Shown here piece after piece: positions 49,306-58,645 of a DNA stretch of 64,000 nt. The DNA lies in the NCBI GenBank assembly GCA_930633525.1, contig CAKNFP010000001.1, positions 124,001 through 188,000 on the forward strand, in the 5' to 3' direction. Within the stretch, counting starts at the first letter, position 1, and each line of letters begins with the position of its first letter. A program made the translations under genes and the position numbers. This DNA comes from Hyphomicrobiales bacterium. GTDB taxonomy: Bacteria; Pseudomonadota; Alphaproteobacteria; Rhizobiales; Beijerinckiaceae. The notes beneath the pieces were generated by a model. The model made no database searches. It saw only the letters and a program-made list of their open reading frames with translations, and was not told the DNA's origin.

Positions 49306-50847
49306 ATGGATCAGTTAGTTTCGGAGCGCCCCCGGGCTTCCCGCACCATCCGGCTAAATGACGCCGACAACATCATCGTTGCCGTCGATCCGATCGAGCC
49401 GGGCGCCGTGGCCGAAGACGTTGTCGCGACGGCGCGCGTGCCGCGCGGCCACAAGATGGCGATCGTGCCGATCGCTCAGGGTGAGCCGGTCCGCAAGTTC
49501 GGGCAGATCATCGGCTTCGCCTCCACCGCGATCGCCCCCGGTGATTGGGTGCACGAACACAATGTCGAGATGCATGAGTTCGCGCGTGAATATCATTTTG
49601 CCGAGGACGCGCGTGATGAGCCCGTGCTGCCGCTCACCGAGCAGGCGACGTTTCAGGGCTTCCGCCGCGCCAACGGCAAGGTTGGCACGCGCAACTACAT
49701 CGGCATCCTCACCTCGGTGAATTGCTCGGCGACCGTGGCGCGCTACATCGCCAAGGAGATCGAGCGCTCGGGGCTTCTCGACGATCACCCCAATATCGAT
49801 GGCGTCATCCCGCTCGTGCACGGGGGCGGCTGTGCCCTCGATGTGAAGGGCGAGGGTTATGAGATCCTCAAGCGCACCCAATGGGGCTATGCCACGAACC
49901 CCAACATGGCCGGCGTCCTCATGGTGGGCCTCGGCTGCGAGGGCTTCCAGATCAGCCGCTGGATGGAGGCTTATGGCGTGAAGGAGAGCGACACCTTCCG
50001 CTCCTTCGTCATCCAGGATGTCGGCGGCACCAAAAAGACGGTTGCCGCGGGCGTGGAGGCCATCCGCGACATGCTGCCGATCGTGGGGCAGGCCAAGCGC
50101 ACCACGGTGCCTGCCTCCGAGATCGTGCTGGCGCTGCAGTGCGGCGGGTCCGACGGCTACTCCGGCATCACGGCCAATCCCGCGCTTGGCGCGGCGGTCG
50201 ATATCCTCGTCCACCAGGGCGGCACCGCCATCCTGTCGGAAACGCCCGAGATCTATGGGGCCGAGCATCTGCTCACGCGCCGCGCGGCCGATCGCGCGAC
50301 CGGCGAGAAGCTCGTCTCCATGATCCAATGGTGGGAGGACTACACCGCCCGCAACAAGATGGAGATGAACAACAATCCATCGCCCGGCAACAAGGCTGGC
50401 GGCCTCACCACGATCCTCGAGAAGTCACTGGGCGCGGCCGCCAAGGGTGGCACGAAGACGCTCGCCGGCGTCTATCACTATGCCGAGCCCATCGACCGGC
50501 ATGGCTTTGTCTACATGGACACGCCCGGCTACGATCCGGTCTCGGCCACCGGGCAGGTGGCTGGCGGCGCCAATGTGCTGTGCTTCACCACCGGTCGCGG
50601 TTCCGCCTATGGCTGCAAGCCGACCCCTTCGATCAAGATCGCGACGAACACCGTGATGTACGAGCGCATGATCGACGACATGGATCTCAACTGCGGTGAT
50701 GTGCTCGACGGGGTCTCGATTGCCGACAAGGGCAAGGAGATCTTCGAGAAGGTCCTGAAGGTCGCTTCGGGTGAGCGCTCGAAGTCCGAGGAGAACGGTT
50801 ACGGCGACACCGAATTCGTGCCGTGGCAAGTCGGCGCGACCATGTGA
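49306..50847 (+). CDS. UxaA-family altronate dehydratase-like hydro-lyase
   Basis: The 513-residue protein has an N-terminal SAF domain (about 10-105; ARVPRGHKMAIVPIAQGEPV) and the C-terminal altronate dehydratase domain with GTRNYIGILTSVNCSATVA, HGGGCALDVKGEGYEIL, LALQCGGSDGYSGITANPALG and FTTGRGSAYGCKPTPSIKI. It dehydrates a sugar acid to a 2-keto-3-deoxy acid, using iron or manganese. With FucU and the aldose dehydrogenase it could work on an L-fuconate or galactonate-type acid. The order of reactions is inferred. Confidence 0.94.
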   Translation: MDQLVSERPRASRTIRLNDADNIIVAVDPIEPGAVAEDVVATARVPRGHKMAIVPIAQGEPVRKFGQIIGFASTAIAPGDWVHEHNVEMHEFAREYHFAEDARDEPVLPLTEQATFQGFRRANGKVGTRNYIGILTSVNCSATVARYIAKEIERSGLLDDHPNIDGVIPLVHGGGCALDVKGEGYEILKRTQWGYATNPNMAGVLMVGLGCEGFQISRWMEAYGVKESDTFRSFVIQDVGGTKKTVAAGVEAIRDMLPIVGQAKRTTVPASEIVLALQCGGSDGYSGITANPALGAAVDILVHQGGTAILSETPEIYGAEHLLTRRAADRATGEKLVSMIQWWEDYTARNKMEMNNNPSPGNKAGGLTTILEKSLGAAAKGGTKTLAGVYHYAEPIDRHGFVYMDTPGYDPVSATGQVAGGANVLCFTTGRGSAYGCKPTPSIKIATNTVMYERMIDDMDLNCGDVLDGVSIADKGKEIFEKVLKVASGERSKSEENGYGDTEFVPWQVGATM

Positions 50848-50863
50848 CGATGCCAAAGGCGTG

Positions 50864-50889
50864 ATCGCGGCCGGATTCCCGGCCGCGAT
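50864..50889 (+). terminator. Strong hairpin after the UxaA-type gene
   Basis: ATCGCGGCCGG and CCGGCCGCGAT form a perfect 11-bp stem with an ATTC loop, 17 bp after the stop. The tail TGCGAGCCTTT is only mildly T-rich. It is the likely 3' end of the sugar-gene transcript. Confidence 0.65.
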
Positions 50890-51009
50890 TGCGAGCCTTT
50901 GCGGCATCGAAGGCGATTGCAGGGACGTGAGCGTGGATGGTATGGGGCGCGAGCCCCGGTTCGGCCAAGTCAGGTCCGACCAAGCCATGTTCAATCGGTT
51001 CGCTTCATT

Positions 51010-52170
51010 GTGACAGCCCGCTCCGTCCTGTTCCTCATCACCGAAGACTGGTTCTTCGTCTCGCATTTCCTGCCAATGGCCCGGAAAGCGCGGGAGATGG
51101 GCCTTGATGTCACGGTGGTGACACGCGTACGGGCCCATCGGGCCGAGATCGAGGCGACGGGTGCGCGCGTCATCGCGCTCGATGCGGAACGGCGCAGCCT
51201 CAATCCCCTGGCTGTCCTCAGCTATCTCAGGACCCTCATTCAGATCCTCAGGGATGAACGCCCCGATATCCTGCACTGCATTGCCCTCAGGGTGATCCTG
51301 CTGGGTGGCGTCGCCGCGCGCTTCGCGAAGATTCGCAATCGTGTCTATGCGGTCACCGGCTTCGGCTTCCTCGGAGCGCGGCGGGATCTCGCCGGTCGGC
51401 TGGCGCGTCTCGGGCTCAGCGCTATTCTGCGCGGGCCGCTGGATGGCGGGGGAACGCGCTATCTGTTTGAAAACGAGGATGATCCGCGGGTGCTGGGGCT
51501 CAGCCCCGCCGACCCAAGGGTGCTGATCGTCGGTGGCGCGGGCGTCGACCCGGAGGCTTATCCGGTGGCGCCCATGCCGGCCTTGCCGCCGCTTCGGGTG
51601 GCTGTGGTGGCGCGCATGCTGTGGTCCAAGGGCATCGACCTTGCCGTCGAGGCCGTACGCCGCGCGCGCCTCGCAGGGGCCGACGTGACGCTGTCGCTCT
51701 ACGGAGCCCCCGACCCGTCCAATCCCAAGGCTGTGCCGGCAGAGCGCCTGCGTGCCTGGGGAGAGATTCCCGGCGTTCACTGGCACGGCCCGACACGGGA
51801 TCCGGCGGCCGTGTGGCGCGATCACCATGTCTGCCTTCTGCCATCACGTGGGGGGGAGGGGCTGCCACGAACCCTCCTCGAAGGCGCCATGTGCGGCAAG
51901 GCTCTCGTCACGACCGACGTCCCCGGCTGTCGCAGCCTGGTGCGGGACGGGGTCGAGGGGTTCGTTGTTCCAGCGGAGGCGGGTGCTCTTGCCGAGGCCT
52001 TGCAGCGCCTTGCCGCCGATCCGGCGCTCGTTGCGCGGTTCGGTGGCGCCGCCCGCAGCCGCATCTTGACGGGTTACACGGAACGGCATGTCATGGAGGC
52101 GGTAGGCCGCCTTTACGCCGGGCTTCTGGATGAATTGGCCCTGGCCGGCCGAACGGAGGTGAAGCCATGA
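51010..52170 (+). CDS. Glycosyltransferase family 4 protein
   Basis: The 386-residue protein starts SVLFLITEDWFFVSHFLPMA, the usual N-terminus of capsular/lipid-linked GT4 enzymes, with ILHCIALRVILLGG in the first domain. The C-terminal domain has LRVAVVARMLWSKGID and the EGLPRTLLEGAMCGK motif with the catalytic Glu pair. No ATG is near; the GTG at 51010 begins right at the conserved N-terminus. The stop overlaps the methyltransferase gene (ATGA). It probably adds a sugar to a surface glycan. Confidence 0.9.
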   Translation: MTARSVLFLITEDWFFVSHFLPMARKAREMGLDVTVVTRVRAHRAEIEATGARVIALDAERRSLNPLAVLSYLRTLIQILRDERPDILHCIALRVILLGGVAARFAKIRNRVYAVTGFGFLGARRDLAGRLARLGLSAILRGPLDGGGTRYLFENEDDPRVLGLSPADPRVLIVGGAGVDPEAYPVAPMPALPPLRVAVVARMLWSKGIDLAVEAVRRARLAGADVTLSLYGAPDPSNPKAVPAERLRAWGEIPGVHWHGPTRDPAAVWRDHHVCLLPSRGGEGLPRTLLEGAMCGKALVTTDVPGCRSLVRDGVEGFVVPAEAGALAEALQRLAADPALVARFGGAARSRILTGYTERHVMEAVGRLYAGLLDELALAGRTEVKP

Positions 52171-52856
52171 TCGGCGACACCGCGGCGGAGCGGCGCGCCT
52201 TTATCGAGGAGCATACCCGCCTCCTGCCCGTGCCTCATGCGCCGGAGATCAGTCTCTATGTCGCCGACGAGGCAACCGAGCTGTGGCAGAAGACCGAGGA
52301 GGAGATCGGCACGCTCGGTCTGCCGCCGCCTTTCTGGGCTTTTGCCTGGGCCGGGGGGCAGGCGCTGGCGCGCTATGTCATCGACAACCCGGATGTCGTA
52401 CGCGGCAGGCGGGTGCTTGATTTCGCGGCGGGTTCAGGGCTCGTCGGCATCGCGGCGGCGCGCGCCGGTGGCGTCGACGTGACATGCGCCGATATCGATG
52501 GCTTCGCTGTCTCCGCCATCGGCCTCAATGCCGCGGTGAACGGCGTTGCCGTGACGCCGATGACGCGGGATATCATCGGCCTCGACGAAGGCTGGGACGT
52601 GGTTCTCGCTGGCGATATCTTTTATGAGCGCGATCTCGCCGCGCGTGTCAGCGGGTGGCTCTCGTCTCTGGCAGCGCGGGGGGCCACCGTGCTGATTGGC
52701 GATCCCGGACGCAGCTATCTGCCCAAGGACCGGCTGGAAGCCCTCGCGACCTACCATGTCCCGGTGACGCGCGCCCTCGAGGACAGCGAGATCAAGCAAT
52801 CCTGCGTCTGGCAGTTCCGCTGCGGCCGGGATCAATCGGCGGCCTCCGCGTTGTGA
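52167..52856 (+). CDS. METTL20/ETFB-lysine-methyltransferase-like protein
   Basis: The 229-residue SAM-dependent methyltransferase has PPPFWAFAWAGGQALARYVIDNP, VLDFAAGSGLVGIAAA (SAM loop) and the VLAGDIFYE motif seen in the ETF-beta lysine methyltransferase branch of seven-beta-strand enzymes. Bacterial members methylate lysines of the electron transfer flavoprotein beta subunit. It overlaps the glycosyltransferase gene by four bases. The substrate here is inferred from family resemblance. Confidence 0.87.
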   Translation: MIGDTAAERRAFIEEHTRLLPVPHAPEISLYVADEATELWQKTEEEIGTLGLPPPFWAFAWAGGQALARYVIDNPDVVRGRRVLDFAAGSGLVGIAAARAGGVDVTCADIDGFAVSAIGLNAAVNGVAVTPMTRDIIGLDEGWDVVLAGDIFYERDLAARVSGWLSSLAARGATVLIGDPGRSYLPKDRLEALATYHVPVTRALEDSEIKQSCVWQFRCGRDQSAASAL

Positions 52857-52886
52857 GTTTTCCGGGGGTGTGCTAGCGCGGTCACC

Positions 52887-54668
52887 ATGAAACCGATCAA
52901 GCTGCCTGAGTTGCCCGGCGATACCATTCCCATGCTCGTGCGCCTGTGGCACGAATGGGTGAAGCCGCATTGGCCGACGCTTGCCGTCTCGTTGGTTCTG
53001 GTGGTGGTGATTGCGGCGACGACGGGCACTTATCCGCTGCTGATCTCGAAGGCCTTCGACGCTTTCACGGCAAAGGACGAGCGCGCATTGCTGCTGGCGC
53101 CGCTGGTCGTCATCGCGGCGACATTCGTGCGCGGCTTCGCCATGTATTTCCAGACGGTGCTGACCAACAAGGTGGTCACCCGGATCGAGGCCGACATGCA
53201 GAGCGCGCTCTACGCGCATCTCATCGACGGCGATCTGGCGCAGCTCTCTCGCGAGAGCCCTGCCACGCTCACGCAGCGCTTCAGCACGGATTTCATCTAT
53301 ATCAAGGAGGCGATGGCGCGGGTCTTCACAGTGTTGCTGCGCGATGGCGCCACGATGATCGCGCTCATCATCGCGATGCTGTGGATCGACCCGGTCCTCA
53401 CGCTCCTCGCCGGCGCGATTGCCCCCTTCGCCAGCCGCCCGATCGCCAAACTCGGCAAGCGTTTGCGGCGGGTCGCGACGTCAACACAGGAAGAGATAGG
53501 CGCGATGGCGAGCCTCGTTTCCGAGAGCCTGGGCGGCGCGCGCGTGGCCAAGACTTTTGGGCTGGAGGGTTACCTCAAGGAGCAGGCGCGCGGGGCTTTC
53601 GAGAAGGTGCGCGATCTCAAGATGAAGGCCGCCAACGCCCGCGCCCGGCTCGACCCGCTCCTTGAAGTCGCCGGAGGATTCGCGATTGCGGCTGTGTTGG
53701 CCTACACCGGCTGGCGCATCCTCGCCGGCACCAGCACCGTGGGCGACTTCACAGGCTTCGTCGCCGCCCTAATCTGGGCGGCCCAGCCCATCCGTACGCT
53801 CGGCAATCTCAATGCCATCGTGCAGGAGGCGATGTCCGCGCTGAAACGCTTCTACGCGGTCATGGACGAGAAGGCCACCATCGTCGACAAGCCGGGCGCC
53901 AAGCAGCTCGCGCTGGGCAAAGGCGAGCTCGCATTCGCGGATGTGCGCTTCAGCTACAATGCGGAGGCGTCAGCGCTGGACGGCATCGACCTCGTCCTGC
54001 CAGCCGGCCGCACCGCCGCACTTGTCGGCCGCTCCGGCTCGGGTAAGTCGACGCTGATGGCGCTCGTTCCGCGCCTCTATGACGTCACGGGCGGCGCGGT
54101 GTCGATCGATGGCCAGGACGTGCGCGACGTGACGGTGGCGAGCTTGCGGTCGGCGATCTCGGTGGTCAGCCAGGATGTGGTGATCTTCGACGACACCATC
54201 CGCGTCAATATCGCCTTTGGCCGTCCCGGCGCGAGCGATGCGGAGATCGAGGCCGCGGCGCGCGCCGCGGCGGCGCACGATTTCATCATGCGGTTGCCGG
54301 AGGGCTACGAGACACGAGCGGGCGATCGCGGCTCGCGCTTTTCCGGCGGTGAGCGGCAACGGCTGTCGCTGGCCCGCGCCATTCTCAAGAATGCGCCGAT
54401 CCTGCTTCTCGACGAGGCGACATCGGCGCTCGACGCGGAATCCGAGCGGCTGGTGCAGGATGCTTTGGCGGGGCTCATGCAGGGCCGCACCACGCTGGTC
54501 ATCGCCCACAGGCTGTCGACGGTGCGGCAGGCTGATCTCATCGTGGTGATGGACCGCGGCCGGATTGTCGAGACCGGCCGCCATGACGATCTGGTCGCGG
54601 CCGGCGGGCTTTATGCCAATTTCCATCGGCTGCAGCTGGCCGATGATGGCGAGATGCAGCCGGCGTGA
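52887..54668 (+). CDS. MsbA-like ABC exporter (half-transporter)
   Basis: The 593-residue protein has six helices in an N-terminal membrane domain (about 30-310) and a C-terminal ATPase with Walker A GRSGSGKST, signature FSGGERQRLSLA and Walker B ILLLDEATSALD. It works as a homodimer exporting lipids or drugs. The nearby glycosyltransferase gene makes a role in lipid or surface-glycan export possible, but many of these are multidrug or lipid-linked. It starts 30 bp after the methyltransferase gene. Confidence 0.94.
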   Translation: MKPIKLPELPGDTIPMLVRLWHEWVKPHWPTLAVSLVLVVVIAATTGTYPLLISKAFDAFTAKDERALLLAPLVVIAATFVRGFAMYFQTVLTNKVVTRIEADMQSALYAHLIDGDLAQLSRESPATLTQRFSTDFIYIKEAMARVFTVLLRDGATMIALIIAMLWIDPVLTLLAGAIAPFASRPIAKLGKRLRRVATSTQEEIGAMASLVSESLGGARVAKTFGLEGYLKEQARGAFEKVRDLKMKAANARARLDPLLEVAGGFAIAAVLAYTGWRILAGTSTVGDFTGFVAALIWAAQPIRTLGNLNAIVQEAMSALKRFYAVMDEKATIVDKPGAKQLALGKGELAFADVRFSYNAEASALDGIDLVLPAGRTAALVGRSGSGKSTLMALVPRLYDVTGGAVSIDGQDVRDVTVASLRSAISVVSQDVVIFDDTIRVNIAFGRPGASDAEIEAAARAAAAHDFIMRLPEGYETRAGDRGSRFSGGERQRLSLARAILKNAPILLLDEATSALDAESERLVQDALAGLMQGRTTLVIAHRLSTVRQADLIVVMDRGRIVETGRHDDLVAAGGLYANFHRLQLADDGEMQPA

Positions 54669-54671
54669 CGC

Positions 54672-55394
54672 CTATTCGCGATTCAGCAGGCGGTCGACCA
54701 TCATGTCGGACCAGAAGCGTGTCTTGAAATCGCGCTTCAGCGCCTCGGGGTCGTAATGCTCTTCCACCCAGGTGAAGAAATCGATGCCCTTGGCCTCCCC
54801 TTCGCGCTCGTAGAGGTCGAGGAAGGCATCGAGAATGCCGGTCTTGGCGAAGCGGAAATGGCCGTAGCGGGCTGAAAGCTGCCGCTTGGCCTCGGCCACC
54901 GGTTCATTCTCGGCAATCAGAAGGAAAAGCGCGGCCATGAAGCCGGCGCGGTCGGCGCCGGACTTGCAGTGGACGAGCACGGGGTACTCAAGATCCGCCA
55001 GGAGATCGCGCGCTGCGAACAGGGTTTCCTTGTCGGGCGCTTCGCGGGAGCGCAGCACGAATTCCTTGAGGCTGAGACCCGCGGCCGCGCATGCGTCGCG
55101 CTCGAGCGGCCAGGAGCCATAGTCGCGCCCCCCACGCAGATTGATGATCGTGCGGATCCCGTGCCGTGCGATGGCGCGCAACTGCGCCGGCGTGGGTTGG
55201 GCCGCACGCCAGAAGCGGTCGGTCACGCGGTGCCGGTTGAGATAGATGACGCGGAAGATGCCATGATCGACGAACAGCATGCTTGCAAAAGCGTTCGCGC
55301 GGTCAAGGAACCCGCCAAGCGGACGATCCCATCGGGCGATGCGGGCCATGCGCCGGGCGTAGCGCAATTCGGGCTTCAGTAATCGGTTGAGCAC
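54672..55394 (-). CDS. Dual-specificity/tyrosine phosphatase family protein
   Basis: The 240-residue protein has the CX5R phosphatase loop in VLVHCKSGADRAGFMAALFL and an upstream IINLRGGRDYGSWPLERDACAAAGL region with the possible general acid. It resembles the atypical DSP/DUF442-like phosphatases. It is encoded convergently with the ABC exporter gene, 3 bp apart. The substrate (protein, lipid or inositol phosphate) is unknown. Confidence 0.9.
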   Translation of the reverse strand: MLNRLLKPELRYARRMARIARWDRPLGGFLDRANAFASMLFVDHGIFRVIYLNRHRVTDRFWRAAQPTPAQLRAIARHGIRTIINLRGGRDYGSWPLERDACAAAGLSLKEFVLRSREAPDKETLFAARDLLADLEYPVLVHCKSGADRAGFMAALFLLIAENEPVAEAKRQLSARYGHFRFAKTGILDAFLDLYEREGEAKGIDFFTWVEEHYDPEALKRDFKTRFWSDMMVDRLLNRE

Positions 55395-55639
55395 GGATCC
55401 TCGAAATCAGCCTCTATGGTCCCGCCCATAGCAGGCCTCTGGCGAACCGGCAATCACCGCCGGTCCAGGATGTGGAGATGGGGCATGGGAGAGAGATGTC
55501 TCACCTTGTGCCGGTACCCGTGCAATCTGAGCACTCGCCCGCCATTTCTCAATGTTGTGAAGGAGATTTTAGTCAAGCCGCAGCTACCCGCTTTCGCGGG
55601 CCTTGTCGCAGACCCCGATATGGCCTTAGGATTGTCTCC

Positions 55640-56146
55640 ATGGGTGAGCTCGTCGTCAGTGTCCGTCGTCCAGTTCCCGCCGATGTGCCGGGCCTCACAG
55701 ACGTGCATGACGCAGCCTGGAGGGAGGCCTACCGTGGCGTCCTCCCAGGTCTTGCGCTGGAACGCATGATTGCCAAGCGCGGGCCGGTCTGGTGGTCGAC
55801 CATGATCCGCCGTGAACGTCCCCTCCTTGTTCTTGATCTCGGAGACCGCATCGGTGGTTATGTGAGCTATGGCCCGAGCCGCACGCTCAACATGACCCAG
55901 CGCGGCGAGATCGACGAGCTCTATCTCGATCCATTGTTCCAGGGCCTCGGCTTCGGTACGCGACTGTTTGCCACGGCACGGCGGGATCTCGCATCCAGCG
56001 GTCTCAAGGGGCTCGTGGTCTGGGCCCTGGCCGACAATGCGCGGGCCTGCGCTTTCTATGAAAGATTGGGTGGCCGGCGTGCTGGCACGGCGCCAGTGCG
56101 TTTCAGCGGTGTGACGCTGGACAAGGTGGCCTTCACTTTTCCATAG
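55640..56146 (+). CDS. GNAT-family N-acetyltransferase
   Basis: The 168-residue protein has the GNAT core: VSVRRPVPADVPGLTDVHDAAWREAYRG, EIDELYLDPLFQGLGFGTRLF with the acetyl-CoA loop QGLGFG, and NARACAFYERLGGRRAG. It transfers an acetyl group from acetyl-CoA to an amine. The start at 55640 begins the domain; upstream frame extensions are not conserved-looking. The acceptor is unknown. Confidence 0.92.
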   Translation: MGELVVSVRRPVPADVPGLTDVHDAAWREAYRGVLPGLALERMIAKRGPVWWSTMIRRERPLLVLDLGDRIGGYVSYGPSRTLNMTQRGEIDELYLDPLFQGLGFGTRLFATARRDLASSGLKGLVVWALADNARACAFYERLGGRRAGTAPVRFSGVTLDKVAFTFP

Positions 56147-56316
56147 AGCTCTTTGGTCCACTGCGCGGTGCCGGGCTACGCCGAGGCGCGGCGCCACCCT
56201 TTGGCGTGATGTCGCAAATTTGATTGGCCGGCTATTCGGGGCTTGCGGGCCCATGGCGCGGGCGGGTATGAACGCTCGCCGACATGGTGCAATGCAACAA
56301 TGCGTAAGAGGTCCCT

Positions 56317-56850
56317 ATGCGTCTCGATGCCGTCAAGATCGGCTCCAATCCCCCCGATACCATCAATGTCGTGATTGAGGTTCCCATCGGCGGCGAGCCT
56401 ATCAAGTATGAGCTCGACAAGGATGCCGGAACCCTGGTGGTCGACCGCTTCCTCTATACGGCGATGCGTTACCCCGGCAACTACGGCTTCATTCCGCATA
56501 CACTGTCGGATGACGGTGACCCCTGCGACGTGCTGGTTGCCAATACGCGTGCGATCATTCCCGGTGCCGTCATGGCCTGCCGCCCCGTCGGCGTCCTCCT
56601 GATGGAGGACGAATCCGGTGGCGACGAGAAGATCATCGCGGTTCCCTCGCCCAAGCTGACGATGCGTTACGACCGGGTGCAGAACTACAGCGACCTGCCC
56701 GATATCACGCTCAAGCAGATCGAGCATTTCTTCGAGCACTACAAGGATCTCGAGCCCAACAAATGGGTGAAGATCTCGCGCTGGGGCGATGCCGAGGAAG
56801 CCAAGGATCTCATCCGCAAGGCCATCGAGCGGGCGAACAATAAGGGTTGA
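56317..56850 (+). CDS. ppa: Inorganic pyrophosphatase
   Basis: The 177-residue enzyme has the family I site: [19 protein letters not shown], the signature [10 protein letters not shown] with the metal-binding Asp residues, and [29 protein letters not shown]. It splits pyrophosphate from biosynthetic reactions. A clear terminator follows. Confidence 0.98.
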   Translation: MRLDAVKIGSNPPDTINVVIEVPIGGEPIKYELDKDAGTLVVDRFLYTAMRYPGNYGFIPHTLSDDGDPCDVLVANTRAIIPGAVMACRPVGVLLMEDESGGDEKIIAVPSPKLTMRYDRVQNYSDLPDITLKQIEHFFEHYKDLEPNKWVKISRWGDAEEAKDLIRKAIERANNKG

Positions 56851-56886
56851 GCCGGAGCGGCTCCCCTCATCAGTGATGAGTGACAG

Positions 56887-56923
56887 GAAGGCCGGTGTCG
56901 CGACGCCGGCCTTCTTTCGTTTA
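56887..56923 (+). terminator. Rho-independent terminator after ppa
   Basis: GAAGGCCGGTGTCG and CGACGCCGGCCTTC form a 14-bp stem with one G-T pair (56887-56914), followed by TTTCGTTT. It ends ppa transcription; on the opposite strand no T-run follows, so it is one-directional. Confidence 0.85.
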
Positions 56924-56964
56924 CGCGTTGGCAGGGATGGTTCGCAGCACCCGGCGGGCCGCTG

Positions 56965-57849
56965 TCATCGCGATGTCAGGATCTGCTCGGCGATGGCGAG
57001 ATGCAGGCGCTCCACCATCCGCCCATCGAGCGAAATAGCGCCGGCGCTCGCGTTTTCGGGCAGGGCGAAGGCCGCGACGATGGCCTCCGCCTCGGCGATC
57101 TCGTCGGCGGAAGGGGCGAAGGCCGCCTTGGCTGCCGCGATCTGGCTCGGATGGATCACCGTCTTGCCGTCGAAGCCGAGGTCGCGCCCCTGTGCACATT
57201 CGGCCGCGAAGCCTTCCGCGTCCCCGATAGCGTTGTAGACGGCATCGAGCACGGCAAGGCCATGGGCACGGGCAGCGACGACGATGGAGGTCAGCAGGGG
57301 CACGAGCGTCGCACGGCCTGGGGAAACGCGCATGCGTGTTTCCTTGGCGATATCATTGGCGCCGACCACCAGGCAGGCGAGGCCGGTTTCCCGCGCCGCC
57401 GTGACGATGTCGCGGAGGTTCAGGAGGGCGGCCGGCGTCTCGATCATCGCCCATAGCGCCAAGTCACCCGGCGCCCCCGCCCGGCGCATGGCGGCACCGA
57501 CACGGGCGAGATGGTCCGGGCTGGAGACCTTTGGGATCAGGACCGCGTCCGGCCAGCGCGGCGCATAGGCGAGCGCCGCGACATCATCGGCACCGAAGTC
57601 GGTGTCGAGGCCGTTGATGCGCAGGACGACGCGGAGTCCGGCCAGCGGGCCGGCAGGGTCGAGTGCGTCCCGCATCGCCCCCCGCGCCTCTGCCTTCATG
57701 GCGGGCGCGACCGCGTCCTCCAGGTCGAGGATGATGGCATCGGCATTAAGCGACCGTGCTTTTTCGATCGCGCGGCGATTGCTGGCCGGCATGTAAAGGA
57801 CACAATGCAGCGGGCCGGCCGGCGTCGGTTGCGATGCGGGACGCGTCAT
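56965..57849 (-). CDS. CitE-like CoA ester lyase (HpcH/HpaI aldolase family)
   Basis: The 294-residue TIM-barrel protein has LYMPASNRRAIEKA, ILDLEDAVAPAMK, VLRINGLDT, WAMIETPAALLNLRDI, VVGANDIAKETR and GFDGKTVIHPSQI. These fit the citrate/malyl-CoA lyase beta-subunit family. AGGAGG abuts the ATG at 57849 with no spacer, which is unusual; no better start was found nearby. It follows the 3-hydroxybutyrate dehydrogenase gene by 13 bp on the same strand. Confidence 0.92.
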   Translation of the reverse strand: MTRPASQPTPAGPLHCVLYMPASNRRAIEKARSLNADAIILDLEDAVAPAMKAEARGAMRDALDPAGPLAGLRVVLRINGLDTDFGADDVAALAYAPRWPDAVLIPKVSSPDHLARVGAAMRRAGAPGDLALWAMIETPAALLNLRDIVTAARETGLACLVVGANDIAKETRMRVSPGRATLVPLLTSIVVAARAHGLAVLDAVYNAIGDAEGFAAECAQGRDLGFDGKTVIHPSQIAAAKAAFAPSADEIAEAEAIVAAFALPENASAGAISLDGRMVERLHLAIAEQILTSR

Positions 57850-57862
57850 CCTCCTACGCCCG

Positions 57863-58645
57863 TCATTCGGCGACCCAGCCGCCGTCGATCTGCTGCATCG
57901 AGCCGGTGATGGAGCGTGCTGCATCGGACGCGAGGAACAGGGCGAGCGCGGCCACTTCCTCGACCTTGACGAACTCCTTGGTGGGCTGGGCGGCGAGCAG
58001 CACGTTCTTGGCTTCCGCCTCGCTGATGCCGCGGGCCTTGGCCTGGTCCGGGATCTGCTTTTCCACCAGCGGCGTCCAGACATAGCCGGGGCAGATGGCG
58101 TTGCAGGTGATGCCGAAGGTCGCGGTCTCCAGCGCCACGGTCTTGGTCAGGCCGGCGATGCCATGCTTGGCCGCGACATAGGCTGATTTGAAGGGCGAGG
58201 CCACGAGGGCATGGGCCGAGGCGGTGTTGATGATGCGGCCCCATTTGCGCGCCTTCATGCCCGGCACCGCGGCGCGGGTGGCATGGAACGCGGCCGAGAG
58301 ATTCAGGGCGATGATCATGTCCCACTTCTCCGGCGGGAACTCCTCGATCGGCGCCACATGCTGGATACCGGCATTGTTGACGAGCACGTCGACCGAGCCG
58401 AAGGTCTTTTCCGCGTCCGCGATCAGCTTGGCGCATTCCTCACCCTTGGTGAGATCGGCTGCGACATACGCGGCCTTGACGCCGAAATCCTTCTCGATGC
58501 CGCTGCGCTCCTTTTCGATCGCCGCCGCGTCGCCGAAACCGTTGATCACCACATTGGCACCGTCGCTGGCGAGGGCGCGCGCGATGGCAAGCCCGATGCC
58601 ACTCGTTGATCCGGTCACGACAGCCGTCCGCGATTTCAGTGACAT
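57863..58645 (-). CDS. bdhA: 3-hydroxybutyrate dehydrogenase (SDR family)
   Basis: The 260-residue SDR enzyme has the cofactor loop VTGSTSGIGLAIA, NNAG in VLVNNAGIQHVAPI, catalytic Ser/Tyr/Lys in NTASAHALVASPFKSAYVAAKH and the C-terminal SITGSMQQIDGGWVAE. The QHVAPIEEFP and HALVASPFKSAYVAAKHG segments are diagnostic of D-3-hydroxybutyrate dehydrogenase, which oxidises it to acetoacetate in PHB turnover. It precedes the CitE-like gene. Confidence 0.96.
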   Translation of the reverse strand: MSLKSRTAVVTGSTSGIGLAIARALASDGANVVINGFGDAAAIEKERSGIEKDFGVKAAYVAADLTKGEECAKLIADAEKTFGSVDVLVNNAGIQHVAPIEEFPPEKWDMIIALNLSAAFHATRAAVPGMKARKWGRIINTASAHALVASPFKSAYVAAKHGIAGLTKTVALETATFGITCNAICPGYVWTPLVEKQIPDQAKARGISEAEAKNVLLAAQPTKEFVKVEEVAALALFLASDAARSITGSMQQIDGGWVAE

